Positions 21,650-32,431 of a DNA stretch of 64,000 nucleotides are shown here, piece by piece. Source of the DNA: Xylogone sp. PMI_703 (Eukaryota > Ascomycota > Leotiomycetes); the NCBI GenBank assembly GCA_021399445.1, contig JAJTUQ010000004.1, forward strand, positions 4,402,001 through 4,466,000, given 5' to 3'. The position numbers and the translations under genes were made by a program. The first letter of the stretch is position 1, and every line of letters begins with the position of its first letter. Below the pieces are notes generated by a model that made no database searches, was not told the origin of the DNA, and saw only the letters and a list, made by a program, of their open reading frames with translations.

Positions 21650-23845
21650 TTAACAAAAGAAGAATGTCCTCATCAGGTAATATCTCGCATATTGCATCCA
21701 AGCACGCTCTTTCTCCATCTGCCTTCTATGATCCTCAGCCTCTTCCTTGCTGAAGCACCTCTCGTCCCCCCCTGCCTTGCCGCCTTTCTCCTTCCAGCCA
21801 GTCTGCTGCGGTGGCACATTCCTCGTAGAACAGATTCGATAATTCGGATCCACCAGCATCACCGTTACCCACCGATGATGCCCTGGCTGTTTCGGGTCTT
21901 CTAACCGGAACGGCTCTCGTCGACATTCCATGGTGTTGGGAAAGGTAATCAGCCGTCCTTGTTTGAGAGCCACTTTGCCGATCTCTTGTATAGGCAATGC
22001 AAAGTCGTGATTGTCACCACACATTTGATGTGGATCGAAGCCAAACACATCGGATATACCTTCCATCTGATTCGATTTGTACAACTCATGAGCGGGTCGC
22101 TTATAACGATTCCTGTGGGCTTGATAGAGATATGATCCGTGATGGAACAAACCTTCGTCAACTTGAGTCTCCTGTCGAAAAGACATATGGCTTTGGGTAA
22201 TGTTATGCACGTCATATGCAAACACGGCAATCGCCACAACGTGCTCATTCTTCTGACCAGCAAGCTCCCACAAACTTCCCGCGTATTCCAGATTCTCGGG
22301 GCTCAGTGAAATGCCTTGAATACGCGTGATCACCTGAAGGCCTTGGTACCGAAATTCGTCTTGCAGACAAACAGTGTAAGGTTCATGAGGAGTCCTGGGA
22401 GGTGTGACGTTGGGATTTATCGGTCTCTCGGTAACCATGTCCACGACTGCTCTCCCACCGTGGGTGCCGTGCTTCCACTGGTCATACGAGAAAGCCGAGC
22501 CTGGCTCCGGATGCTTGTAATATAGGAGGCGTTTGGTTTTTTGTTTGAGTAATCTATACGCGTTTTGCTCCCATCCTTCGGGCAGTACTATTGGCGCATC
22601 CGAGCCAGGTTCTGGACGTTCGAGATATTCTCTTGCTTTGATCCATTGGTCAGGGGTTGGCTCAGGCAACTGCTCAAGGCCGACCATGTCTGAATCTTCG
22701 GGGACCATCGACAGGGCTTCCTTCAAACGCAGCCTGTATTTTATCTTGGTTCTCTTGTCCGCATCCTTTGGAGGCTTTTCTTGCTTGATGGCTTCGACAT
22801 CAGCTAGCGAGTCTAAGTAATTCTTGATGTGTGCTCGCCGAACAGTATCGAAAACTTGAATCCATTCCGGAGCTTCGTTTTCCCACTCAATACCATAAGT
22901 GATAATTCTGCAAGGCACTCGTCCTCGTTGCCACCTAGCATTGCCTGGTGGTGCCCAGCCATCATTAGCAAGCTTTATGTAACGCTCTTGCCACCCTGCC
23001 TTCCCCTTAATGAGACAATCATTCCATGGCTCGATTGATAGCGATATGATCTTTTCCAGGCTTTCATAGAGAGATGCATGTGTAGGGCTGAGGTTATTGA
23101 CATACGAGGTAAGCCGCACGTCGGTGCTCGCAGATTTTGTAAATTCGACCTCGCTCGGGAGCCACTGAAGGTTGTATGACCAGAAATATACCGGTACGCT
23201 TTTGTATGGCACCACCTTATCGAAAGCATATTTCCAAGGTTCATACCTCCTAGTACTCATACGCTCTTGTACTTGTTTCGACTCAACTCTCTTGTCTGCG
23301 TGTTCTGGTGCTCTCTCTGCTGTGGAGTTGGGACTGCTTACAACACCACCTTGACGCGCGACTTGGGTCAGGACTGGGCTCTTTCCCCAGGCCAGCGGAT
23401 ACAATGACGGGTCGACATATGTGAAGACGCCGTCCTGGCTGTCTCCCTCATGCTGCGCAAGTACTGACTCAAGTCCTGATTGGAATTGTGCGCAAAGCTC
23501 TTGACCTAGTGTATCGGACTTGCAAATACACGATCCAGTGTCCAGCACGCGAAAGTACCCATGGTCCTTGGAGTAAACTGCCTTGTCGCGCAACTCCGCC
23601 ACGCACCACGCCCATGCCTTTTCACTCATGAGGGGCGTCGAAGCTAGAATTTCGCCCCGCCACTGATCCACGATATCTTGGTTCAAAATGTCCATGCGCC
23701 AGTTCGGTCTGTCAGTCAGTTCATTGATGCCGTGCGCGAAACGTTGTTCGATGGGGAGCTCCTCGTCGAGAGGAATATCCCCAAAGCCAGGGACGCGCAA
23801 TGGACCCGCGCCTTTGTTGTCCATTGCCGGTACTGGCATCGACAT
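21650..23845 (-). CDS. DUF4246 family protein
   Basis: An intronless 731-residue protein of a family common in filamentous fungi and without a known role. It shows the family pattern: an N-terminal region with GFGDIPLDEELPIEQRF, a central part with WLPSEVEF and SLSIEPWNDCLIKG, a charged linker, and a C-terminal domain ending GRLITFPNTMECRREPFRL then GHHRWVTVMLVDPNYRICST and VPPQQ. From memory, relatives usually read FPNTLQHRV at this point; here the His position is Cys. The C-terminal domain looks like a double-stranded beta-helix, so an iron/2-oxoglutarate role is possible but unproven. The start MSMPVPAMDN is the first ATG in frame. It ends 101 bp from the 3' end of the CFEM frame, tail to tail. 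Confidence 0.85.
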   Translation of the reverse strand: MSMPVPAMDNKGAGPLRVPGFGDIPLDEELPIEQRFAHGINELTDRPNWRMDILNQDIVDQWRGEILASTPLMSEKAWAWCVAELRDKAVYSKDHGYFRVLDTGSCICKSDTLGQELCAQFQSGLESVLAQHEGDSQDGVFTYVDPSLYPLAWGKSPVLTQVARQGGVVSSPNSTAERAPEHADKRVESKQVQERMSTRRYEPWKYAFDKVVPYKSVPVYFWSYNLQWLPSEVEFTKSASTDVRLTSYVNNLSPTHASLYESLEKIISLSIEPWNDCLIKGKAGWQERYIKLANDGWAPPGNARWQRGRVPCRIITYGIEWENEAPEWIQVFDTVRRAHIKNYLDSLADVEAIKQEKPPKDADKRTKIKYRLRLKEALSMVPEDSDMVGLEQLPEPTPDQWIKAREYLERPEPGSDAPIVLPEGWEQNAYRLLKQKTKRLLYYKHPEPGSAFSYDQWKHGTHGGRAVVDMVTERPINPNVTPPRTPHEPYTVCLQDEFRYQGLQVITRIQGISLSPENLEYAGSLWELAGQKNEHVVAIAVFAYDVHNITQSHMSFRQETQVDEGLFHHGSYLYQAHRNRYKRPAHELYKSNQMEGISDVFGFDPHQMCGDNHDFALPIQEIGKVALKQGRLITFPNTMECRREPFRLEDPKQPGHHRWVTVMLVDPNYRICSTRNVPPQQTGWKEKGGKAGGDERCFSKEEAEDHRRQMEKERAWMQYARYYLMRTFFFC

Positions 23846-25345
23846 TCTGGGAAAAGTTCACCTTTGAAAATATGGGGAAACGATGTATTTAGATCTCGTT
23901 CGATAAAGCCGCAGTGACAGAGGTTGTAGGTATATTCGAAGACTGAGTCACCGAACCAACATCAAGCCAACAGTACGACAAAATGAAACTCCCGCTAAGC
24001 CTCGACTGAACGCTTGACCGAGTTGTATATGACGTTGTAGGCCAGGGTGTATCCAAATCTGGAAACAAAATCTCTGACGCTTGTTAAGGTCAATTTTGTT
24101 CTCTAGTAATTAATGTTCAGCAAGCGCTTATCTGGAAAATGCCAGAGTTATAGAATCTCAATTTATTCCCTCATTCTTTAGCGTCTGTAAAGTATTAGTT
24201 CAACCTTTTTCCGTTAAATAATGATATTTAGAGTTCACGCTCATTACAAATTAAAGTATCTACTTTCTTAATTAAGTATTCTTCGAACTATAATCCCGTT
24301 TTTAATATTCTTATCTCACCTTTTTCTATAAAAGTTCTATAGTTATTATTACACTTACTACTATAGCTATAGACACAGCTATAGGCGTAACTACAAGTAC
24401 TGCTTTTAATACTATAAATTTATAAAGGACGGCCTCAATGGAAATGCCCCCCGGATGCCCCCCTGGAGGGTTATAATAAAGGTCTAAGAAGATTAAAGAG
24501 ATCAGAGAGATCAGAGAGGTTAAGGAGTTTAAGGAGATCGAGTAGGTAGGGAGATCAGAAAGGTCAAGAGGGTATGAAAGGTTAACTTCCGTTATAATAA
24601 CTTCTGGAGCGCCAATAAAGCATCAGTGAGGCTAAAAGAGCAATACTTCGAAAAGGAAGACCGTTATTCTTCGGTGGCTTCACTTTGTACAACCAACACC
24701 TTTGACGCTTGCAAGGAGGAAAAGGGTTACATATCATGAGAATTTGTGCAGTTCTACCTTTTCATGAGTGAAATTTATTCCCATATTAGTATGAAACATA
24801 TGTGTGAGTTATTTACACATCGATCAATTCTGATGATCACTAACCTAAATCCATACTGATTGGGAACGCCGATCTGTCAATGCACTGGAAACTGGTTCAG
24901 TACCAGAGCTAGCAAGGACGGCCTAATTACCTATAACTAGTCACTTGTCGGTTTTGCAGTTATAAAGGTAATGGCTCGCCTCACTTGCATAGACTGCGCA
25001 TAATGAGTTGACGGCTGCCCGGAACCAACAACCACTCAGCAACGAGAGCGAACCACCACCAGAAGGGTACTCTCTCATCGCAGCTGGGCAACTATATTCA
25101 GCCTGTTTTATACACTCCCATCACTCAAAAGCCATGACTTGCCTAATTGGCCTATCTAGCGGAGTAGCTTACAAACATGCGCACAACACGTCTCCAGTTT
25201 CAATCTCTTTCATCCACTCTGGACTACACAGCCTGATCTTACAGGGAATCTGTTTGGGCGATAAGCGTATACGCTCCTCTAATATCTCTAGTTGCGTATT
25301 ATTCGACCGTCATATTGTTCAGTTTATCATCTTCATATTGCTACA
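23846..25345. other. A+T-rich, degenerate intergenic stretch
   Basis: No gene is visible. Bases 24170-24430 are very A+T-rich and full of TA steps, the look of DNA altered by repeat-induced point mutation. Bases 24480-24590 are a purine-biased tract built from imperfect GAGATCAGA/GGTTAAGGAG repeats. The promoter of the following gene lies in the last few hundred bases. Confidence 0.5.
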
Positions 25346-27742
25346 ATGAGTACCGTGCAGCCTCAGTTTGATATTGTTGGAGCTGTCGCCACTACTACGA
25401 CTGCTGTTAGCATCGCTGTCATAAATTTCGGAAGGATTATGAAACTGTGCTATAAAGAAGATGTTCAACCACTCGTAATTCCTCCTCTTGAACGACTAGG
25501 GAACTGGCTTATGGTTGATCCTTCTCGTCTTCGACAAGGCGAGCAAGGCTTAGAAAACATACCTTCTCCAAGACTCTTCAGTTTAGCGTCCCTGAGTTTG
25601 TTGATCGGACTAGATACTGATACGAATGTCAGCCTTGTCAAAATTATTAGTTGTAATAATTCTTTAATTGCATCATTTCTCCTGCTTGGTGGCTGTGCGA
25701 CATGTTTTGACACTGGCGAGGCCAGCTTGCTGATGCATGAGCTGATGCGATTAAACGGAACCCTCAAGGACTATCAGATTCCGACGGGACCAGTTCGTCA
25801 ATTCGCAGAGGCAATTAATGGATACGTCAAATATATGAAGCAGGAGAGTGCCACTGACGTGTATACAGCGCTTGTCGCCAGTATTAGTCAACTACCCGAT
25901 TTTCAAAGAACTCCACTCAATGATCTGGATAAAAAAGCGGATATTGTGCAGCTGGCAAGACTTGTGTATGAAGTCATCGAAAAGCTACAAGATTCTGAAG
26001 TCCAGCTCATAGTGTTAAAAGGAATCCGACAAGGGGTATGGTTGGCATCGTTATTTGTATGGTTACGACCCAAAGAAGTGGAGGTCCTTGCGAGCAGCGT
26101 TCGCATCTATCCCAGGTTTGACCGTAGAAATTCAGACGGAAGCCACTCTATAAGGCTCAGCATTCGACTTGCAGAGGATCGAGGTAATAATCACCTAGAC
26201 AGTTCGTGGAATATGGAATCTTGGACGACTACTGAAGACACTGTTCCTATAAAATTCAATGTGAAAGACAGTGGTGATTCAGACTTCGAAGCACATCACT
26301 CACTGCCGCTTGGAACAGTAAGGTATCATTTATCTACTAGGATCTCAGAGCCTGCTATCGAGGCTATCGGACATCTTACTGCAGCACTCGTAAAAATAGG
26401 TACAGAATTCGGGCAATTATACAATAGAGATGAGTCAGCAGCTCAACCACTAAAGGATTTGTGCTCGTTAGAGTTTCTATCTATTTATGGTGGCATCGTA
26501 ACTTATTTTGGGTGGTCTTTTGATGACCAACAAAGGCAAAGAAAGACAACTGAAGCTCTAGAAAAATCCTTACGTGCTACCAGTACTGAGTTTTGGACAA
26601 AAGATACTAGCAAGGAAAATATTTTGGGAAATTTAATAGATACCGCTTGTTCTAACTACTCTAAAGAAAATGGACAGTCGATGCTCCTTAGCCGTGAAGA
26701 TGCACAGAAAGGAAGCTCGGGTGAAGATACAATTATTGAGCATGCTATCTATCTTGCCGGAGAAGCTCTATTGTTTGCTTTTTGTGCACAGATTCCCGGG
26801 AGTCGACTCTATCGTCCACTGGAGCCCTTTAGGTTTCAGGAAAATGCATCTCTCCTTCATGGGCTTCTTCGACGGACCAATATGGTAAATGAGAAAAAGC
26901 GAACAGGGGGCTATAGCTTTTGGAACTTTAGGAAAAGAGCTATGGAGGCATTAATCCCTGGCACGCCTGATATACAGCCATTTACTGATCTTGCTGTCGC
27001 TGGGAATGGACAAGTTGTGTATTCTGCTGCACTCGCAAATTGGAACGGGGAACTGACAGATAGAAGAGAAGTTACCACCCTCCACGTAGCACCTGGGCCA
27101 CTAAAGGCAGAAAAGGTAGAGGGGAAGTTATCTCGCCTCAGGGAAGATCATCAAAACACAGCTATAGCCTCACGATATCTCGATATTACTCTGGATACAA
27201 TTGCTCTATACGAGAATGATCAGTGGTGTCTTGACGAACGCCGCGCTAGCAATCAGCTTTCTACAAAGATTGTGCACTTATGGAGAACAGACAGCATGAC
27301 CAGCCCGCAAATTATGTATATGAAGTCCTACATCCAGGTGAATCGGAGAACGCCTGGTGGGCGCTTGATTTTACCTGCAGGCGAAGAGAGTGACAAGGTA
27401 CCGACGGGGTGGGGGATGTCGATAGATGCCTTAGCATTTGCGAACCACATCGAGAGAGAATTTTCGACTATAAGTCAGTTGCAAGATCTAGCAAAAGAAT
27501 GGGAGAAAAACAATCTTCTTGGTGCGAACTTAAGATGGTGTTCTGTTGGCAGGGCTGTTGATTATAAAGTCCGATGGATAGCAACAACCAGTGATAATGA
27601 GCAGCTACGGTTCTTTGAAGCTGGAAACTTATCAGTGGACCACAAGGTGTATATCAGGCACCGATCAGTTTCTCTTCTAGAGTGTATTAGAGTAGCTATG
27701 AATGAGTGTGGCAAACAAACTGTCTGGGTTATCATAGCCTAG
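25346..27742 (+). CDS. Large uncharacterised single-exon protein, 798 residues
   Basis: I do not recognise this family. The start MSTVQPQFDIVG at 25346 is preferred over an upstream in-frame codon because the first 60 residues then form a hydrophobic beginning (VGAVATTTTAVSIAVINFGR) like that of many fungal STAND or HET-associated N-termini. The rest is soluble: a mostly helical region to about residue 300, a beta-rich part with WLRPKEVEVLASSVRIYP near 260, an acidic middle, and a C-terminal part with LHVAPGPLKAEKVEGKL and SIDALAFANHIEREFS. No nucleotide-binding loop or catalytic motif is evident. It has no intron, whereas most neighbours have several. The long frame and ordinary codon use make it a real gene. 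Confidence 0.85.
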   Translation: MSTVQPQFDIVGAVATTTTAVSIAVINFGRIMKLCYKEDVQPLVIPPLERLGNWLMVDPSRLRQGEQGLENIPSPRLFSLASLSLLIGLDTDTNVSLVKIISCNNSLIASFLLLGGCATCFDTGEASLLMHELMRLNGTLKDYQIPTGPVRQFAEAINGYVKYMKQESATDVYTALVASISQLPDFQRTPLNDLDKKADIVQLARLVYEVIEKLQDSEVQLIVLKGIRQGVWLASLFVWLRPKEVEVLASSVRIYPRFDRRNSDGSHSIRLSIRLAEDRGNNHLDSSWNMESWTTTEDTVPIKFNVKDSGDSDFEAHHSLPLGTVRYHLSTRISEPAIEAIGHLTAALVKIGTEFGQLYNRDESAAQPLKDLCSLEFLSIYGGIVTYFGWSFDDQQRQRKTTEALEKSLRATSTEFWTKDTSKENILGNLIDTACSNYSKENGQSMLLSREDAQKGSSGEDTIIEHAIYLAGEALLFAFCAQIPGSRLYRPLEPFRFQENASLLHGLLRRTNMVNEKKRTGGYSFWNFRKRAMEALIPGTPDIQPFTDLAVAGNGQVVYSAALANWNGELTDRREVTTLHVAPGPLKAEKVEGKLSRLREDHQNTAIASRYLDITLDTIALYENDQWCLDERRASNQLSTKIVHLWRTDSMTSPQIMYMKSYIQVNRRTPGGRLILPAGEESDKVPTGWGMSIDALAFANHIEREFSTISQLQDLAKEWEKNNLLGANLRWCSVGRAVDYKVRWIATTSDNEQLRFFEAGNLSVDHKVYIRHRSVSLLECIRVAMNECGKQTVWVIIA

Positions 27743-28507
27743 AATAGGGATTACTGAGAGCAATGAAGTAAATTTTCACACACTCCTTTTCAATATCGTC
27801 TCAAGATTTAAATGCGGAATACAAGCCTTAGGAAACCTATTCGGATTAGTTTAACGTTTAATAACGCATAACTTTTCTTTACCTTACTTCTTTCTCTCCT
27901 GGGCGAGGTGACGAACTTGGCTGAAGTTGTTGCAAGACCCTTTACGCAGGTGTAGTAAATGACGAGGGCCCCTCAAGTAAGCAGATATGTGTGGCTGGGT
28001 TCCTGGACTGCAGGCGGGATTAACTGTATTGATGCAAGAAATACAAGCGAAATCAGAGAAGAGCAAGAAAGGAGGTAAAAGCACTGAAGGTGTTGGGTGA
28101 AGGAGACAAAGCAGCTAATGAAGATCAGAGTAACAAAATAAATATGAGGACTGAGAGATTAAATGGCTAGGTGTTGAGAAAATCCTAGAAACCCATGGAC
28201 TACTTACACAGCAGCGTATATATAGTAAGTAGTATGCATAGGCATGTCCTCCGGCCACTCCTCCAGATTATGTTCTCAAGACATGCTTTTCCCGATATCT
28301 TCTTTTCTGAGGTAGCTTCTCAAGAAAAGAATATATCTAGAGGAGAATGGTTATAGCTGGGTAGGTGGGCCAGCTATATTTTGTCAATTTAAGTTGAAGT
28401 GGATGCGTTTTTACTAGGAGGGTAAAGACTATATTTAAGTGTTCGTGGTTAAATAGGACCATAGTTCTTATACATAGTATTGCAATTTGAAGAATATGCA
28501 ATTGGAA
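27743..28507. other. Intergenic stretch, nothing recognised
   Basis: Terminator regions of the two converging genes; the only open frame (27884-28084, minus) is short and featureless. Confidence 0.4.
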
Positions 28508-30101
28508 TTAGACTCGTTCCTGGCTACTCAATTCAGCCTCAATCAAAACTTCTGCTACACCAGCATACTTCCAAAAACATAAAACATGCAAACCGGCTTT
28601 TTTAATCAGTTCTCGCCACTGTGCTTCGGTACGCTCCTGTCTTGCATTGTGGACCAGCATTAGTTGGTCCATCGATGTAGCTGAAAGATTGGTATATGAT
28701 TCAGTAACTACAACCTCATTTATAAGTACTTTGGAATAGCTATGTTTTAATGCTGGTTTCAAGTTACAAAGGATTCGGACGCAGTCTCTATCATCCCAAT
28801 TGCGCAAAACCGAATGTAAGTAATATGCGCGAGCGTGTTTCACAGGTTGAGGCGTAAAAATATCGTAAGCCATGGTTATAAACATGGCGTTAGATGACGG
28901 AGGTATGGCGGAGACCACATTCTGACTATCTTGCAAGATTAGCTTCCCCGGCAGCAAAGGGTATCTTTTCCTGAGTTTTTGAAGATCTTGACATAAGCCA
29001 CCGCCAATATCAATCAACATAACATCACTTGCAAGGGTATCAAAGCCGTTGATAAGCTGTTCTGAGATTGGATAAAATCCAGGGTCACACCAGACTGGTT
29101 TTTCAGCGTGACACACATGCATGTAACTATCTAGCATGGATATATTCATTTGACCTTTGCGTTGCGAGAAAGTAAAATTTAGCAATGACAGACCGACTTG
29201 ATGGGGAGGGCTATGCGCTGCTTTGGTTGAGTTCCGATAGCTAGGGTCTTTAAAATGTTTAGGCAAGTCATGAAAAGCTGGCCCGACTACATCATAACTG
29301 CAAATGTGTAAGCTAGTTAGCGGGTTATATTCCCAGGCTCATTCTGATTGAACCTTAACCAAGCTTAACTAGATACTTACCTATAAACAAAGCTATTTTG
29401 GAGTTCCTTATCTGTAAAAGCATTGCTACAGGCTGTTGGAGCATAATTATCGGTATCCTTTTCTTGAACTACATGCATAGCAGCGAGGTGCTTCATCAGC
29501 CGTGCTTGTGGAGGTCAGTGGTCTTTCAAGTTATTGTATTTGCACAGTTCCAGCACATACAGATTAGAGATTTCTCTGCACCTGTCTTCTTTGCTAGTTC
29601 ACCAGAAGTAGCTCCATTCGTTGAGCTCTCTTTTAAGTGATCAAATAAGTTTAGATCAATTGCTGTACGACAGTGTGCTGCGCGCGCAGGCTAGAACCTT
29701 TTAGTACATATATCAAAGAATGAAGAGAGTCCCATATCCAGGATTGGGTTTAATGATAATCGATTATAGTCATTTAAAACGAGTAAAAAGAATTGTAACT
29801 ATAGTCGAATAAAATGTGGATGTAATAATTCGGGAGCAACAAAGTTCTGGTAACTTACCTCAGCCCAACCAATACGTTGAATAGCTTCACTGGGAAGTTC
29901 CAATGTAGTAATGAGAGCTTGGCAGAGATCAATGAGTAGTTCTCGAGTACCGGGAATATTCTTCTCATAACCCTGCGCAACAGATGAGAGGCGAGTCAAG
30001 ATAGCAGATGCTTCACGATTTGGTGACGATCTTGTATTAAATAGTTGGCCGAGGATATCGGAGGCTGGTGGGTGATAGAGGTAAGAAGAGGAAGAATCCA
30101 T
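28508..30101 (-). CDS. SAM-dependent O-methyltransferase, fungal secondary-metabolite type
   Basis: A class I O-methyltransferase of the COMT-like fungal family, 428 residues, expected to methylate a phenolic hydroxyl. Exons 29859-30101, 29561-29690, 29381-29504 and 28508-29297 join in phase; intron 1 (168 bp) is unusually long for this window. The N-terminal dimerisation part reads GWAE then PARAAHCRTAIDLNLFDHLK, followed by SRLMKHLAAMHVVQE, FVYSYDVVGPAFHDLPKHF, and the SAM site VMLIDIGGGLCQDLQKL. The usual catalytic motif LHDW is LRNW here: the His codon position (28802-28804) reads CGC, Arg. The general base would therefore be missing, so the protein may be inactive or use other chemistry. 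No polyketide or peptide synthase lies nearby in the window. Confidence 0.88.
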
Positions 30102-30833
30102 GACGACTCGATAGATTGGAAAAGCGAAGAAACTAAGCTTGTTTAATAGTTAAACGCACTCATTAGATATTTAAGAAAGATTATACGGTTCCTTAGTAGT
30201 GAGAAAGCGCCATTATAACAAATATCCATGGAGTCGCTGTGGGGAGCAGTATGGCTAACACGTGTGCAATGCTGGGACGCTTTTCCAACTTCATGGCGCA
30301 AAATCAAGTACATTAGAACGGAGACACATAGGCAAGGTGCAAAGAAAACACATAGTGTGGGTATCTTGCAATAAATATTTACTTCTGATATAAAGATCTT
30401 CTACTGGAAATCGTGGAGCTTGTTAGCTTACAGCTGCAAACCATTTTAGGTTGTAGTGGTGCCAACAACATATTCCTACAGATACAAGGTGTGTCAGAGT
30501 GCAGCAATATTTTTCAGGTTTATATGAGAAATTGACACCGAAAGGGGATGACTTGGCACTGAGGTATTTGAATCTCATATCTTTCTCCTTCTTAAGTTCT
30601 CATGATTTAATTCGCCAATATGCAAATCTTAATCTTCGATTAGATTTACAAGATCATTAATGCAAACCGATTCACAGCCATCATCTCAACACTGAAGACG
30701 GAGAAACAAGTATAATAGGAAATTTTAAAGAGGTGTAAATCAGCTTAGAGGAGTTGAGATTGGTAATAGTAATATCCATTAACTGAAATGGGTAATTTAA
30801 TAATAAACAAATACAACTTTTATTAGTTTAGGA
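30102..30833. other. Intergenic stretch, nothing recognised
   Basis: A+T-rich DNA between the O-methyltransferase start and the lectin stop; no open frame of note. Confidence 0.4.
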
Positions 30834-31776
30834 TCACCAATAATAAGTATGGTATCTCATAATAAAGATAACTACCCTGCAGCGTTGTTCTGTTGTGTTG
30901 GGAATAAATGTCCCTCCTTCAATACTCCCAAGCTCAGTCTTCTCCCCTTGGCTATTAACTTGGAATATTTTATTGGAACTCAAGACGTAGGCATCTTTAT
31001 TGGCTTCGGTCTGTCCTCGGAAAACCATGAACTGGTCAATGACGGTTCCGAAGGTTGCCCCCGGAAATCCTGCATCTAGAGAAATTAGTCCGAAATGCTA
31101 GTAGCTTCATAGAGTTGGCTGCATACCTTGTTGCTTTCCATCTGGGAATGATATGCTTGTATAGTGAATGGCCTTATCTGTATTGACATAGTATAGATAG
31201 AGAGCTGAATCAGAATGGGAAAATGAGACTGTTAGTGGACTCCCGGTAATCGGCCGTGCTTGTACACTTCCAAGCTCTTTCCAGGTGCCATTCTGCTGTG
31301 CGATGCCAACGAGATCGCCAGAAGGACTTTGAAAATATACACGAATACCTTCCGGTGTAGAACATGCACAAAGTCCACTATCGGAGTGAAGTTCTTGATT
31401 GGAAATGGATCCAAGGTCTGACTCCTCCCACGTCTTGTCGTCCGAATCGTATGTACTGCATTTGAGTATATTCTCTGAGTTAACATAGAAGACAAGACGC
31501 TGTGCAATATTTATCCTCATAAACAGGAAATCCAACAGTGCTGTATACCTGATTGATATCCTGATAAAGGTAGGCTGCGGGAGTATTTGTTCTAACATCG
31601 GAGGTAATATATTCTTGATTTACAACTTTACTACCTTCCCAAGTTGTTTCCATCAAGTCATTATCCTCTTCAGTAATGAGACAGAGTTTTCCCTCTTGGT
31701 CACCTGGGAGAGCCCCACTTGCAGCCTGAAGACAGCGTGCAAGAATTGAATATCTGCTTCCATCCACATCCGTCAT
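30834..31776 (-). CDS. Fucose-specific lectin family protein (AAL-like beta-propeller)
   Basis: A predicted sugar-binding propeller of 280 residues. Exons 31549-31776, 31127-31499 and 30834-31075 join in phase, with introns of 49 and 51 bp. Repeated blade motifs are visible: AAYLYQDINQRLVFYVNSEN, then TPEGIRVYFQSPSGDLVGIA, SDSALYLYYVNTDKAIHY, and AYVLSSNKIFQVNSQG, each an exposed aromatic or acidic strand as in fungal fucose lectins of the Aleuria aurantia type. No signal peptide is present (MTDVDGSRYSILARCLQ), as is usual for this family, so the protein is probably cytosolic or non-classically released. In fungi such lectins are often defensive or developmental. The last residues (IMRYHTYYW) are unlike a blade, so the 3' end may include an unrecognised intron. 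Confidence 0.75.
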
Positions 31777-32431
31777 TGTTGATATTGGGATATAAGATAA
31801 TGTATCAAACCAAAATATTATATTTTCTTAGTATTGAGATGGTGGTACCGGCTCTTGTAGGTAATAGATATGGAAGGAGCATGGGGCTCCCGATTATTTT
31901 ATATCCTTAAATGTTAACAACAAGGAAGTGACACGATATCCAGACGTAGCTTGGTAGTTTGCTAACCTGATAGACTAGCTTCATTACTACTGTAATTCCA
32001 ATCTATGGCCAGAAATGCAAATACGGTAGAGCAATTACGACATGCTACGTGTTGCTGCAGTTCCGACTAGGTTCAGAAGTTAACCATTTGACTTGACGAC
32101 GTTATTAGAGGTTGCATTTCATGATTGTGAGCTCATATTGGGCTGCAATTTGCATCATGATGTCTTGTCAACGCAACGGGTTACAAGAATCGGGCATCAA
32201 TTGAGGGTGTGGTTGCGGTATGGAGTTATTGGGTAGTAGGTCTTCTAAGGAAATGATTCGATTCCATACCTGTACACTGATGTGGAGCCTTTAAAGAACA
32301 GAATCATCTCTCGGAAGGCGTGCGCAGAATTATTTCATTAGAATACTCAGGGAGATTTAAAGATACTATAATCAGTAGTCACCCAAGAATTTTGACATCA
32401 TCATAGATTTAAACTAATACCAAAGACAATA
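31777..32431. other. Intergenic stretch, divergent promoter region
   Basis: No gene is visible; this 655 bp separates the divergently transcribed lectin and protease genes and must carry both promoters. Confidence 0.4.

Noticed and set aside
28508..30101. Broken O-methyltransferase with unrelated N-terminal frame
   Set aside because: A CTAG acceptor at 29691 gives phase 0 and the expected WAEPARAAHC junction; total length is a multiple of three.
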